The notes: a model not told the origin generated them from the letters alone. Shown: positions 1-8,619, numbered from the stretch's first letter. The stretch: DNA of 64,000 nt from an uncultured Parabacteroides sp. (GCA_949298575.1 CASFXH010000008.1:1-64000); one strand, 5' to 3'. A program made the numbers and translations.

Positions 1-551
1 ATACCTTGAAGTCCGCCCTGACCGGAGTGGTCACGGAGACGGACATCGACCTGATCCGGCAGTATCGCGAGGAAATCGAATTGGACGACAAGCATTTGAA
101 AGAATGCCAGGAGAAACTGACGGGCATTTGTGAAAAGGAATTCCCCGGGGAGTTCCAGAACCTGCAGACCATCCCCGGCGTGAAGGAACGCTCGGCAACC
201 TCCATACTTGCAGAAATAGGAGCCGATATGAAAATGTTCATCACGGCCGCGGCACTGGTCTCCTGGTGCGGGCTCAAGCCCCGGAACGAGGAAAGCGCGG
301 GGAAAATCAAGTCCCGCAGAATCACCCATGGGAACAAGTATATCCGTAAAACAATGATTGAATGCGCATGGGGAGCGAGCCGCACACAGGATTGTTTCTA
401 TTCCAAATTCAGTTACACACAAACTGTGGTCCGAAAGAAGAACGCGATGAAAGTGAAAGTGGCGATTGCGCGCAAAATGCTCACGGCCGTCTGGCACGTG
501 TTGAATGAAGGTGTTCCGTTTATTGTAAGGCCAGTATCTTTGTGGTGTTGA
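1..551 (+). CDS. IS110-family transposase, C-terminal part (5' end outside window)
   Basis: The reading frame is open from the window edge and stops at 549-551, so only the last ~180 residues are present. The helix-hairpin-helix-like segment (TIPGVKERSATSILAEIG) followed by the G-x-K-P-R-N-E-E-S-A-G-K and HGNKYIRKTMIECAW blocks is the pattern of the C-terminal Transposase_20 domain of IS110/IS1111 elements. The N-terminal DEDD RuvC-like domain must lie upstream, outside the window. These enzymes recombine circular element DNA into target sites, guided in studied members by an element-encoded noncoding RNA. The visible part shows no frameshift. A possible first codon at position 6 is a TTG inside the gene and is not the true start. 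Confidence 0.88.
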   Translation, partial: TLKSALTGVVTETDIDLIRQYREEIELDDKHLKECQEKLTGICEKEFPGEFQNLQTIPGVKERSATSILAEIGADMKMFITAAALVSWCGLKPRNEESAGKIKSRRITHGNKYIRKTMIECAWGASRTQDCFYSKFSYTQTVVRKKNAMKVKVAIARKMLTAVWHVLNEGVPFIVRPVSLWC

Positions 552-990
552 CAACCCGTCTTGCAAATTGACTGATGCTTTAAGCGGCTTGGGATACCAG
601 TGTTGGGAATTGAAGCCCGAAGAGGAAAATTGGATTTATTGAAACAAAAGCAGACCGCACCGATAGGTACGGTCAGACTTATTATGTATTTACATTTGCA
701 GGAAAGACCGTTGGAGCCATAAAGACAGGGGGGCCTTGACTCTTTCTTAGAGGAAAGTAAGGAATTAATCGGAATCTATCTCATTGTCTCGTTTCGTTTG
801 TTTTCCCAGCTTGTATTATTGCGGGTTCGCCTGATATGGGCATTTTTAATCCAAATCGGTCATTAGTGATTCTCACAAATGAAGTTTAGAATTTCCTTGC
901 GAGGAAACTTTTATTCCCCCGCAAGGAAATTTCCATTTCCCTGCGAGGGAATTTCCGTGGCATAGGCAATTCCTAATGACCGATTGAAGT
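552..990. other. gene-free stretch after the transposase
   Basis: No convincing gene is visible in these 439 bases. The first ~300 bases probably include the right end of the IS110 element, although I cannot define its boundary without the left end. Short open stretches occur (for example one ending at about 642) but match nothing I recognise. The right third holds the inverted repeat and palindrome cluster listed separately at 854-985. Confidence 0.5.
854..985. repeat. inverted repeat flanking three alternating palindromes, 22-bp period
   Basis: A perfect 13-bp inverted repeat, AATCGGTCATTAG at 854-866 and its complement at 973-985, encloses three short palindromes. These are TTTCCTTGCGAGGAAA at 892-907, an opposite-orientation copy around CGCAAGGAAA at 920-929, and TTTCCCTGCGAGGGAA near 937-952. 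The TGCG/CGCA centres fall at 899.5, 921.5 and 943.5, exactly 22 bp apart, with alternating orientation. The block lies between the transposase and the 3' end of pepD. I see no target-site duplication, so calling it a mobile element would be speculation. Confidence 0.7.
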
Positions 991-2454
991 TCAATTATTT
1001 ATGGCGGGAATGCTTTTGAGCAATTCTGTCAAGTGGCGCCACCATAGGCCGACGCTTGCGATTTCCAGTCGTTCATTGGGCGAATGCACGTCGCGCATTG
1101 TCGGGCCGAAGGAGATCATGTCGAGATAAGGGTATTTCTCGAGGAAAAGGCCGCATTCCAAACCTGCGTGGATCGCCATGATTTGGGCTTCTTTATGGAA
1201 AAGCGTTTGGTATGTTTCACGGGCGATTTTCAAGATCTTCGAATCGGGGTTCGGGGCCCATCCGGGATAGCCGTCGCCTTGCGTGACTTCGGCGCCCGCC
1301 AGCAGGAACGTGGCGACTACTTGGTTGGCTACAGCCGTTTTGCAGGATTCGATAGAACTGCGTTGGCTGGTGCCGACGAGGATCGTGTTGCCTTCTTTCA
1401 TCTTGACGGAAGCCAGGTTGGTGGATGTCTCAACCAACCCCTCGATGTCGTGGCTCATGCCGATGACGCCGTGCGGGCAGGCGTGTAGGGCATAAATGAG
1501 TCGTTCGGCCGTGTTCTCGTCGATGTAAGTCGCGGGTTGCTCGGTGGTGGTCATCTCGAGGCGGACAGCAGGATCAACGTGTTTCAATTCGTTTTCGATG
1601 TCGGCCGCAAAGTGATTCAGCATGACGCGGGCTTCTTCTTTCCATTCGGAGTCGATGCCGATGACGGCGTGCGCCTCTCGGGCGATGGCGTTCCGCAAAT
1701 TGCCTCCATCGATAGCACAGAGGATGAACGGATATTTTTTCTTCAGAAGGAAAAGGTAGCGGACTAGGATCTTGTTGGCGTTGCCTAATCCCTTGTGGAT
1801 TTCGCCACCAGAGTGTCCGCCGTTGAGCCCCTTGACGTCGACGCGAAGGTAAACCTTGTCGGCCGGCGCTTCGGTCGGCGTGTAGTGGAAGATGGCTTGG
1901 GTGTCTTTGCCCCCCGCGCATCCCATGAAAATCTGGCCCTCGTCTTCGCTATCGAGGTTGAGGAGGATTTCGCCGGTCATGAATCCCTCTTTGATGGCCT
2001 TAGCGCCTGTGAGTCCGGTTTCCTCATCGACAGTGAAAAGGCATTCGATCGGGCCGTGCGCGAGATCGTCGGAGGCTAGCAACGCCAGCTCGGCGGCGAT
2101 ACCGATCCCATTGTCGGCTCCAAGGGTTGTCCCCTTGGCATGGATCCATTCGCCATCTACTATGGTCTCGATCGGATCGTTTTCGAAATCGTGTTTGATG
2201 TCGTTGTTTTTCTCGCAGACCATATCCATGTGGGATTGGAGGATTACCGTGGGCCGGTTTTCCATCCCTTTCGTGGCCGGCTTGGCGATCAAGACGTTGC
2301 CCGCCTCGTCCTTTTTCCACTCCAAGTGGTGCTCGCGCGCGAAGTTGAGGAGGAACTCGATGATCTGTCCTTCTTTCTTCGAGGGACGCGGCACTTTCGT
2401 GATCTCATTGAAATACTTCCAGACAATTTCCGGTTTTAAATCTGTTATTTTCAT
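991..2454 (-). CDS. pepD: aminoacyl-histidine dipeptidase (Xaa-His dipeptidase, M20C)
   Basis: A cytosolic di-zinc peptidase that cleaves dipeptides such as carnosine-type Xaa-His. Seen: the metal motif S-H-M-D-M-V-C-E-K (H75, D77), the bridging aspartate in LGADNGIGIA (D114) and the catalytic acidic pair in VDEETG (E144/E145), followed by the dimerisation insert and a C-terminal metal ligand region ending ATMRDVHSPNE-like. I chose the ATG at 2454 (MKITDLKPEIVWKYF) because family members start here and AAAGGA precedes it; a longer frame to 2511 adds 19 residues of low-quality sequence. Length 487 aa is normal for the family. It stands alone on the minus strand. Confidence 0.93.
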   Translation of the reverse strand: MKITDLKPEIVWKYFNEITKVPRPSKKEGQIIEFLLNFAREHHLEWKKDEAGNVLIAKPATKGMENRPTVILQSHMDMVCEKNNDIKHDFENDPIETIVDGEWIHAKGTTLGADNGIGIAAELALLASDDLAHGPIECLFTVDEETGLTGAKAIKEGFMTGEILLNLDSEDEGQIFMGCAGGKDTQAIFHYTPTEAPADKVYLRVDVKGLNGGHSGGEIHKGLGNANKILVRYLFLLKKKYPFILCAIDGGNLRNAIAREAHAVIGIDSEWKEEARVMLNHFAADIENELKHVDPAVRLEMTTTEQPATYIDENTAERLIYALHACPHGVIGMSHDIEGLVETSTNLASVKMKEGNTILVGTSQRSSIESCKTAVANQVVATFLLAGAEVTQGDGYPGWAPNPDSKILKIARETYQTLFHKEAQIMAIHAGLECGLFLEKYPYLDMISFGPTMRDVHSPNERLEIASVGLWWRHLTELLKSIPAINN

Positions 2455-2580
2455 TCCTTTATGTTTTTTAAAATAAAAAAGTCTGTCAATCAGTCCAAAC
2501 GGACATGGCATAAAAAAGTTAAGTTAGGAAAAAAGAAGCATTAATCTGTCAAAAAGGCATGTTCTATTCCACTAAACTCT

Positions 2581-2588
2581 TATATTTG
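2581..2588 (+). promoter_or_regulatory. putative -7 box (TATATTTG)
   Basis: TATATTTG fits the Bacteroidetes -7 consensus TAnnTTTG and lies 24 bases before the ATG at 2612. No strong -33 box is evident. Confidence 0.5.
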
Positions 2589-2611
2589 CGCCCACAAATA
2601 TAGAAAAGAAA

Positions 2612-2824
2612 ATGCTTACAACATTATTCATCACATTCCTAATTGTCGCGATCAGTGTCGCGTTATTGTCGATCAAGGTCCTGCTGAAGAAGGACGGTCG
2701 CTTCCCGAATACTCATATTGAAGGCAATCGAGCGTTGGCCAAGAAAGGGATTTTTTGCGCCAAGACGATGGACCGGCTCGAGGCGAGGAAGAAAGGTTTG
2801 TATGATTTGATCAAGGAGAATTAA
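2612..2824 (+). CDS. small conserved membrane protein, function unknown
   Basis: A 70-residue protein with one hydrophobic N-terminal helix (residues ~3-24, LFITFLIVAISVALLSIKVL) followed by a basic, soluble tail with the stretch KKDGRFPNTHI, which I have seen in short Bacteroidales membrane proteins of unknown role. A single cysteine sits at about residue 49. It is preceded by a good -7 promoter box and followed after 47 bases by the OmpH-like gene in the same direction, so the two may share a transcript. I cannot assign a function. Confidence 0.7.
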   Translation: MLTTLFITFLIVAISVALLSIKVLLKKDGRFPNTHIEGNRALAKKGIFCAKTMDRLEARKKGLYDLIKEN

Positions 2825-2871
2825 AAACAGATATTATCAATAAAGTATAAGATTAAATTTTCATTGGGGAT

Positions 2872-3477
2872 ATGAAGAATATTAACTACGTGATTAATGG
2901 TGTCTTGGCGGTGGCGATTATTGTTTTGTATATCTTGCATTTCTCGAGCCCGAAGGAATCGAAGATCACGAGAACTTTTACGGCGGGGAGCGATTCGACG
3001 GTCCTGTTGCCGGTGGCTTATGTCAATGTGGATTCCTTGTTGTTGAACTATAATTATTCGATCGACTTGAACGAGGTGATCTTGAAGAAGCAAGAGAATT
3101 CACGGGCGAATATTACGCAAAAGGCCCGTTCGCTCCAGAGCGAGATGCAAGATTTCCAACGCAAGGTGGAGAATAACGCGTTCTTGACTCGTGAGCGTGC
3201 CGAGCAGGAGCAGCAACGGCTGATCAAGAAGCAACAAGAATTGCAAGACTTGGATAATCAATTGGCGCAAGAGTTGCTGCAAGAACAACAAAAGTTGAAC
3301 GAGCAGCTGCGCGACACGATCGTCTCCCAATTGAAAGCTTTCAACGCGAACCGCGGTTACCAGATGGTCTTCAGCAATACGATGGGAGACAATATTCTCT
3401 TGGCGGGTGACGTTTACGATATCACGGCTGATTTATTGGAGTATTTGAATAAGAATTACTCTTCGCCGGAAGAATAA
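2872..3477 (+). CDS. OmpH/Skp-like periplasmic chaperone-type protein
   Basis: A 201-residue protein with an N-terminal membrane anchor or uncleaved signal (residues ~5-23), then the short beta segment VAYVNVDSLLLNYNY typical of the OmpH start. A long charged, Gln-rich helix follows (residues ~65-155; many E-Q-Q-R-L-I-K-K-Q-Q-E-L type heptads), then a closing beta segment (GYQMVFSN, DITADLLEYLN). OmpH/Skp proteins form trimeric 'jellyfish' holdases for outer-membrane proteins; assignment to that family is firm, and the client is inferred only from the family. A strong terminator follows directly. Confidence 0.88.
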   Translation: MKNINYVINGVLAVAIIVLYILHFSSPKESKITRTFTAGSDSTVLLPVAYVNVDSLLLNYNYSIDLNEVILKKQENSRANITQKARSLQSEMQDFQRKVENNAFLTRERAEQEQQRLIKKQQELQDLDNQLAQELLQEQQKLNEQLRDTIVSQLKAFNANRGYQMVFSNTMGDNILLAGDVYDITADLLEYLNKNYSSPEE

Positions 3478-3500
3478 AAATTTGAAAATAGGAAAAATGA

Positions 3501-3543
3501 AAAAAAGCCCTGTCGCTGTTTCCGGACGGCGATAGGGCTTTTT
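3501..3543 (+). terminator. intrinsic terminator after the OmpH-like gene
   Basis: AAAAAGCCCTGTCGC and GCGATAGGGCTTTTT form a long stem around TGTTTCCGGACG, ending in a T-run. It starts 24 bases after the stop codon at 3477. Confidence 0.85.
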
Positions 3544-3754
3544 GCATACTTTCTTACTTGAAAACTTTCTAGCGGTCTTTGGTTGTGTTCTTGGTTGCGG
3601 CGGACTTTCATGTGATGGGGAGAAAAGTTTATTTTAAATTTGTTCGCTTTCGAAAGTATAGAATATAGAAGTGGCTCTATTGAGGGATTTTCTAAGGGAA
3701 GATTTCCAATTTACGAAAGGCTATGAGAAGCATCATTGTCTCATGAAAATTCGC

Positions 3755-3762
3755 TATTTTTG
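3755..3762 (+). promoter_or_regulatory. putative -7 box (TATTTTTG)
   Basis: TATTTTTG matches TAnnTTTG and lies 45 bases before the ATG at 3808. A TTGT about 20 bases upstream could serve as -33. A second match, TAAGTTTG at 3795-3802, is too close to the start to be convincing. Confidence 0.45.
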
Positions 3763-3807
3763 TCCGCCAAATTTTTAGACTAAGAATAATATATTAAGTT
3801 TGTGCGC

Positions 3808-5097
3808 ATGGACAGCAAGACGAAAAAACAGATAATCAAATTGATCCATCGGGAGGTGATCCCGGCGATCGGCTGCACGGAGCCGATCGCGGTGGCTTTG
3901 GCTTCGGCGAAGGCCGCAGAGACCTTGGGGCAAGAACCCACTTCAATTGAGGTTTATTTGAGCGCGAATATCTTGAAGAACGCGATGGGCGTCGGGATCC
4001 CGGGGACAGGGATGGTCGGCTTGCCGATCGCCATCGCTTTGGGGGCGCTGATCGGGAAATCGGCCTATGGCTTGGAGGTCTTGAAGGATTTGACTCCTGA
4101 GGCCGTGGAGCGAGGCAAGGGGTTGATTGAGCGGAAAGCGATCTCGATTCATTTGAAAGAGAAGGTCGATAAGCTTTATATCGAGGTGATTTGCCGGGCG
4201 GGCGAATCGTCGGCGACGGCGGTGATCAGTCATGCCCATACGCGATTCGTTTATGTGGAGAAAGACGGTTTCGCCTTGATGGATACCCGGCAGGAATCGA
4301 AAGAGTCGGACGAGTCCCATGAGGACGATTTGCGTCTCTCGTTCTCGATGGTCTATGAGTTCGCGATGGATACGCCGCTTGACGAGATCCGTTTCATTCT
4401 CGACACGGCCCGGTTGAACGAGGCGGCCGCGAAGGCTTCCGCACGAGGGAATTACGGGCACACGGTGAGCAAGACGGTGGCGGGCGAGTTTGGCCGGAAA
4501 TATTTGGGCGACTCGCCTTATACGCACATGTTGGCCATGACTTCCGCCGCATGCGACGCCCGGATGGATGGGGCGATGATCCCCGTCATGAGCAATTCCG
4601 GGAGCGGCAACCAGGGCATCGCCGCGACCCTGCCCGTGCTCTCGTTCGCCGAGGACATCCATTGCTCGGAGGAACAATTGATCCGGGCCTTGATGTTGAG
4701 CCATTTGATGGTGATTTACATTAAGCAAAGCTTGGGGCGGCTCTCGGCCTTGTGTGGCTGCGTGGTGGCGGCCACGGGCGCGAGTTGCGCGATCACTTAC
4801 TTGATGGGAGGGAGCAAGACGCAAATTTCTTACGCGATCAAGAACATGATTGGCAATATCACCGGCATGATCTGCGACGGGGCGAAACCGAGCTGCGCGA
4901 TGAAAGTCTCCAGCGGCGTCTCGACCGCGATGCTCTCGGCGTTGATGGCGATGGAAAACAAGGTCGTGACGCCCATGGAAGGGATCATCGACGAGGACGT
5001 TGACCAATCGATCGTCAACCTCACGTCGATCGGCTCGCGGGGAATGGAGGAGACCGACAGGCTGGTGCTCGACATCATGACGCACAAGACGTGCTGA
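3808..5097 (+). CDS. L-cysteine desulfidase-like (UPF0597 / serine dehydratase alpha-like) protein
   Basis: A 429-residue protein of the UPF0597/CyuA family, which includes enzymes breaking L-cysteine into pyruvate, sulfide and ammonia with a [4Fe-4S] cluster. Seen: the diagnostic N-terminal IGCTEPIAVALASAKAAETLG, the central NSGSGNQGIAATLPV block, and cysteines in LCGCVVAATGASCAITY and MICDGAKPSCAMK that would supply the cluster. The ATG at 3808 is preferred over the GTG two codons upstream. The gene stands alone behind a probable promoter, 43 bases before the CDF transporter. Substrate (cysteine versus serine) is inferred from family only. Confidence 0.85.
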   Translation: MDSKTKKQIIKLIHREVIPAIGCTEPIAVALASAKAAETLGQEPTSIEVYLSANILKNAMGVGIPGTGMVGLPIAIALGALIGKSAYGLEVLKDLTPEAVERGKGLIERKAISIHLKEKVDKLYIEVICRAGESSATAVISHAHTRFVYVEKDGFALMDTRQESKESDESHEDDLRLSFSMVYEFAMDTPLDEIRFILDTARLNEAAAKASARGNYGHTVSKTVAGEFGRKYLGDSPYTHMLAMTSAACDARMDGAMIPVMSNSGSGNQGIAATLPVLSFAEDIHCSEEQLIRALMLSHLMVIYIKQSLGRLSALCGCVVAATGASCAITYLMGGSKTQISYAIKNMIGNITGMICDGAKPSCAMKVSSGVSTAMLSALMAMENKVVTPMEGIIDEDVDQSIVNLTSIGSRGMEETDRLVLDIMTHKTC

Positions 5098-5140
5098 CGC
5101 GTTTGGGGCCGGAAGGCTTCTTTTTAAATAAGAATGATTT

Positions 5141-6040
5141 ATGACGACGATTAAGAAGCGAGAGGGGGCGATTACCCGCGTCACCCTGCTCGGTTCGCTG
5201 GTGAACGTGTTGTTGCTGGCGTTCAAGTTCGTGGCGGGTTTCGTGGGTAACAGTAGCGCGATGATTGCGGACGCGGTCCATTCGCTTTCCGATTTCCTCA
5301 CGGACGTGGTCGTGCTGGTTTTCGTGAAGATTTCCGCCAAGCCGGAAGACGAGACGCACGATTACGGGCATGGGAAATACGAGACGCTGGCCACTTCCAT
5401 CATCGGAGCGGTCTTGCTTTTCGTGGGATTCGGCCTTTTGTGGGATGGCGGCGACCGGATTTGGAAGCATTACTTCGAGGGCGTGCCGCTGGAAAGCCCG
5501 ACGAGCATAGCCCTTTACGCCGCCTTGGTTTCCATCGTGGTGAAAGAGCTGTTGTTCCAGGTGACGCTTCGGGTGGGAAGGCGGCAGGATAGCCAAGTCG
5601 TAATCGCCAACGCGTGGCATCACCGTTCGGACGCGTTCTCGTCGATCGGGACGGCCTTGGGCATTGGCGGGGCGATCTTGTTGGGCGAGGATTGGCGCAT
5701 ACTCGATCCGTTGGCGGCGGTGATCGTCAGCTTGTTTATTATCCGGGTCAGTTTGCGGTTGATGCTTCCGGCGGTACGCGACTTGCTGGACGTCTCGTTG
5801 CCTCGGGAGGTGGAGGAGGAGATCCTCTCGATCATCACCCGCTCGCCGGAGGTGAAAGACCCGCATCATTTGCGCACGCGCCGCATCGGCAACTTGTTCT
5901 CGATCGAGGCGCATATCCGGGTCGACGGGCGGATGACGGTCTACGACGCCCATCAGTTGACGCGGGAGATCGAGCGGGATTTGCGGGAGAAGTTCGGGGC
6001 GTCCACCTACGTGGTCTTGCACGTGGAGCCACTTAAATGA
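5141..6040 (+). CDS. cation diffusion facilitator (CDF) metal efflux transporter
   Basis: A 299-residue inner-membrane antiporter exporting divalent cations (Zn, Fe, Co or Cd in the family). Six membrane helices are visible. The metal site is read as D-A-V-H-S-L-S-D in helix 2 (residues ~44-51) and H-H-R-S-D in helix 5 (residues ~163-167). The C-terminal third (from ~residue 210) is the cytosolic CDF domain with HHLRTRRIGNLFSIEAHIRV and a final YVVLHVEP. Downstream, 38 bases away and in the same direction, is a COG0523 GTPase with a His-rich loop. This suggests that the pair handles zinc, though that is an inference from position. Confidence 0.93.
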   Translation: MTTIKKREGAITRVTLLGSLVNVLLLAFKFVAGFVGNSSAMIADAVHSLSDFLTDVVVLVFVKISAKPEDETHDYGHGKYETLATSIIGAVLLFVGFGLLWDGGDRIWKHYFEGVPLESPTSIALYAALVSIVVKELLFQVTLRVGRRQDSQVVIANAWHHRSDAFSSIGTALGIGGAILLGEDWRILDPLAAVIVSLFIIRVSLRLMLPAVRDLLDVSLPREVEEEILSIITRSPEVKDPHHLRTRRIGNLFSIEAHIRVDGRMTVYDAHQLTREIERDLREKFGASTYVVLHVEPLK

Positions 6041-6078
6041 GCGTTTGAAAGAAATAAATATTAGGAAGGAAAAGAAAC

Positions 6079-7242
6079 ATGAACCATCAGAAAGAAATTC
6101 CGGTCTTGCTGCTGACGGGTTATCTGGGCAGCGGCAAGACGACGTTGGTGAATCATATCCTGACGAACAGGCGGGGCATTCGCTTCGCTGTTATCGTCAA
6201 TGATTTGGGCGAGGTGAATATCGATGCCGCCCTGATCCAGAAAGGTGGTGTCGTCGACCAGAAAGACGATAGCTTGGTCGCGCTCCAGAACGGTTGCATT
6301 TGTTGCACGTTGAAGATGGATCTCGTGGAGCAACTTCGCGACCTGGCGCGGTCGGGTCGTTTTGATTATATCGTGATTGAGGCCAGCGGAATCTGTGAGC
6401 CGGAGCCGATCGCGCGGACCATCAGCGCCATTCCCCAAATGGGCGAGGAATATACGCGTTATGGCGTCTGCCGCCTTGACGCGGTCGTGACCGTGGTCGA
6501 CGCGCTCCGGATGCGTGATGAGTTCCTTTGTGGGGAAGGGCTGACGCGGGAGGACATCGACGAGGATGATATCGAGAATTTGCTCATCCAGCAGATCGAG
6601 TTCTGCGACATGGTGCTTCTGAACAAGGCCTCGATGGTCAGCGAGGAGGAGTTGGCCCATGTGGAGCGGATCATCCGGGCGCTGCAACCCGACGCGGAAA
6701 TCCTGCGATGCGACTACGCGAAGGTCGATCTCGATCGCCTGATCCACACGAACCGTTTTGATTATGAGCGGGCGGTTACCTCGGCGGGCTGGATTCGCGA
6801 GCTGGAACGGCCGATCCACGCGCATGAGGATCACGACCATGACCACGATCATGAGGAAGGCGAGGCCGAGGAATATGGCGTCAGCACGTTCGTCTATTAC
6901 CGGCGTCCCGCTTTTAATATTCATCGCTTCGATCGCTTCGTGGCGACGAAATGGCCGAAAAACGTGATCCGGGCCAAGGGCGTTTGTTATTTCAGCCACA
7001 ATCGCGACATGTCGTTCCTTTTCGAGCAAGCGGGCACGCAAAAGCAACTGAGCAACGCCGGCCTCTGGTACGCCACGGCGCCCAAGGAGGAACTGGAGGA
7101 GATCATGCGCCGCGAGCCGGGCTTGCGCCAGGATTGGGACGAGCGTTATGGCGACCGGATGGAAAAAATCGTCTTCATCGGCCAGCGTCTCGACAAGGAG
7201 CAACTGACGAAAGACCTGGACGAATGTTTGGAATCTATTTAA
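6079..7242 (+). CDS. COG0523 / CobW-type metal-chaperone GTPase
   Basis: A 387-residue G3E GTPase. Seen: Walker A GYLGSGKTTLVNHIL (residues ~14-28), the metal-binding C-x-C-C motif in NGCICCTLK (~residues 74-82), ASGICEPEP, LLNKASMV (NKxD-like base recognition), a His/Asp-rich loop HAHEDHDHDHDHEEGE (~residues 246-261), and the CobW C-terminal domain with FVYYRRPAFNIHRFD. Family members deliver zinc to client enzymes under metal limitation. Position next to the CDF exporter supports metal homeostasis, but no Zur-type operator was recognised upstream. A cobalamin role is unlikely since no cobalamin genes are nearby. Confidence 0.9.
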   Translation: MNHQKEIPVLLLTGYLGSGKTTLVNHILTNRRGIRFAVIVNDLGEVNIDAALIQKGGVVDQKDDSLVALQNGCICCTLKMDLVEQLRDLARSGRFDYIVIEASGICEPEPIARTISAIPQMGEEYTRYGVCRLDAVVTVVDALRMRDEFLCGEGLTREDIDEDDIENLLIQQIEFCDMVLLNKASMVSEEELAHVERIIRALQPDAEILRCDYAKVDLDRLIHTNRFDYERAVTSAGWIRELERPIHAHEDHDHDHDHEEGEAEEYGVSTFVYYRRPAFNIHRFDRFVATKWPKNVIRAKGVCYFSHNRDMSFLFEQAGTQKQLSNAGLWYATAPKEELEEIMRREPGLRQDWDERYGDRMEKIVFIGQRLDKEQLTKDLDECLESI

Positions 7243-7251
7243 ACAAGAATC

Positions 7252-8328
7252 ATGAAATCGACACATCATTACTGCGTGATCATGGCGGGCGGGATCGGCT
7301 CCCGCTTCTGGCCCTTGAGCCGCGTGGAGAAACCGAAGCAATTTGTCGACGCCTTGGGCATCGGCAAGACCTTTATCCAACTGACATACGAGCGTTTCGC
7401 CCGTTTCATCCCCGCCAAGAACTTCTTGGTCATGACGGGCGAGAATTACAAGGACATGGTGCTCGAGCAATTGCCCGCCCTCAGCCCCGACCAGGTGCTG
7501 ACCGAGCCCTGCCGCCGCAACACGGCCCCGTGCGTGGCCTACGCCATGTACAAGCTGCGCCAGATGGATCCCGAGGCGGTCGCCGTCGTGACGCCTTCCG
7601 ACCAATACATCGGCAACGACGAGGCTTTTTTGCGGGTCATGCGGGGCTGCATGGATTTCGCCCGCGAGCGGCCCGTCTTGCTGACGATCGGCATCTCGCC
7701 CACCTATCCGGCGACGGGCTACGGCTACATCCAGGCCCGGCGCGAGGAGGGGCAGGACTTTACGCCCGTCATGCGTTTTAAGGAAAAGCCCGACTCGCGG
7801 ACGGCGATGACCTATCTTTCCGAAGGGAACTATTATTGGAACTCAGGAATGTTCGTCTGGTCGGTCGGCGCGATCATTGAAGCGTTGCGCGACCATTTGC
7901 CTGAAGTGGCGACCCGCTTCGAGTCCGTGGGCATGGCCTACAACACGCCGATGGAGCGCGCGTTAGTGAACCAAGCTTTCACCGATTGCCCGAGCATCTC
8001 GATCGACTACGGCGTGATGGAAAAGTCGGACCGCGTCTACGTGCGTTGCACCAACGACTTGGCTTGGAGCGACGTGGGCTCATGGGGGGCGCTCTATGGC
8101 TTGCTGGAGAAAGACATCCGGGAAAACTCGGCCTCGGGCGCTTCGCGCGTCAATCTGACCGACTCGAACCACAACCTGATCAAGGTGACCAACCCGAAGA
8201 AGCAGGTGGTGATCGACGGCCTGTCGGGTTTCCTCGTGGCCGATACGGACGATGTCCTGATGATCTGCCCCTTGAGCGACGAGAACCGCATCAAGGCCGT
8301 CATCGAGAAGGCTTCGTCGAAAGATTGA
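7252..8328 (+). CDS. manC: mannose-1-phosphate guanylyltransferase
   Basis: A 358-residue GDP-mannose pyrophosphorylase making GDP-mannose from mannose-1-P and GTP. Seen: the nucleotide-binding signature MAGGIGSRFWPLSRVEKPKQF (positions about 10-30), EPCRRNTAPC, VVTPSDQYI, FKEKPD with the active-site lysine, YYWNSGMFVW, and SIDYGVMEKSD. It lacks the extra C-terminal isomerase domain of bifunctional ManC, so it is the short form. It starts 9 bases after the COG0523 gene. Its stop codon is directly followed by a 41-bp repeat array and then rfbD, another nucleotide-sugar enzyme. Confidence 0.93.
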   Translation: MKSTHHYCVIMAGGIGSRFWPLSRVEKPKQFVDALGIGKTFIQLTYERFARFIPAKNFLVMTGENYKDMVLEQLPALSPDQVLTEPCRRNTAPCVAYAMYKLRQMDPEAVAVVTPSDQYIGNDEAFLRVMRGCMDFARERPVLLTIGISPTYPATGYGYIQARREEGQDFTPVMRFKEKPDSRTAMTYLSEGNYYWNSGMFVWSVGAIIEALRDHLPEVATRFESVGMAYNTPMERALVNQAFTDCPSISIDYGVMEKSDRVYVRCTNDLAWSDVGSWGALYGLLEKDIRENSASGASRVNLTDSNHNLIKVTNPKKQVVIDGLSGFLVADTDDVLMICPLSDENRIKAVIEKASSKD

Positions 8329-8521
8329 GCTTTGACAGGTCGCGCACGGGATGCGCGAGGCGTTAGAGGGCTTTGACAGGCCGCGCACGGGATGCGCGAG
8401 GCGTTAGAGGGCTTTGACAGGCCGCGCATGGGATGCGCGAGGCGTTAGAGGGCTTTGACGGGCCGCGCACGGGATGCGCGAGGCGTTGGAGGGCTTTGAC
8501 AGGTCGCGCACGGGATGCGCG
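8329..8521. repeat. 4.7 tandem copies of a 41-bp palindrome-bearing unit
   Basis: Units start at 8329, 8370, 8411, 8452 and 8493 (last one partial), each beginning GCTTTGACAGG. Each carries the hairpin CGCGCA-CGGGA-TGCGCG, with 6-bp perfect arms. Copies differ at only a few bases, for example CATGGGA for CACGGGA in copy 3. The period is not a multiple of three and no frame stays open across it, so the array is noncoding. It begins at the base after the manC stop codon and ends ~100 bases before rfbD. Confidence 0.93.
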
Positions 8522-8619
8522 GGCTATCCGAATCCCGGAGATTTCATTAACTTCGCGAGTCGTTCCGCCGGGGAAACACGCGGGACGATGAAAAACGATA
8601 AAAGGAAGGAAATAAGAGT

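Noticed and set aside
3943..5340. Long reading frame on the minus strand
   Set aside because: Antisense to the desulfidase and CDF genes, which show clear family motifs; the product is Arg/His-rich as expected for a shadow.
5075..6022. Minus-strand frame of about 315 residues
   Set aside because: Shadow of the CDF gene; no family signature and biased composition.
8329..8521. CRISPR array
   Set aside because: Units are directly contiguous with no unique spacers; the same holds for the arrays at 24751, 43867, 50677 and 62219.
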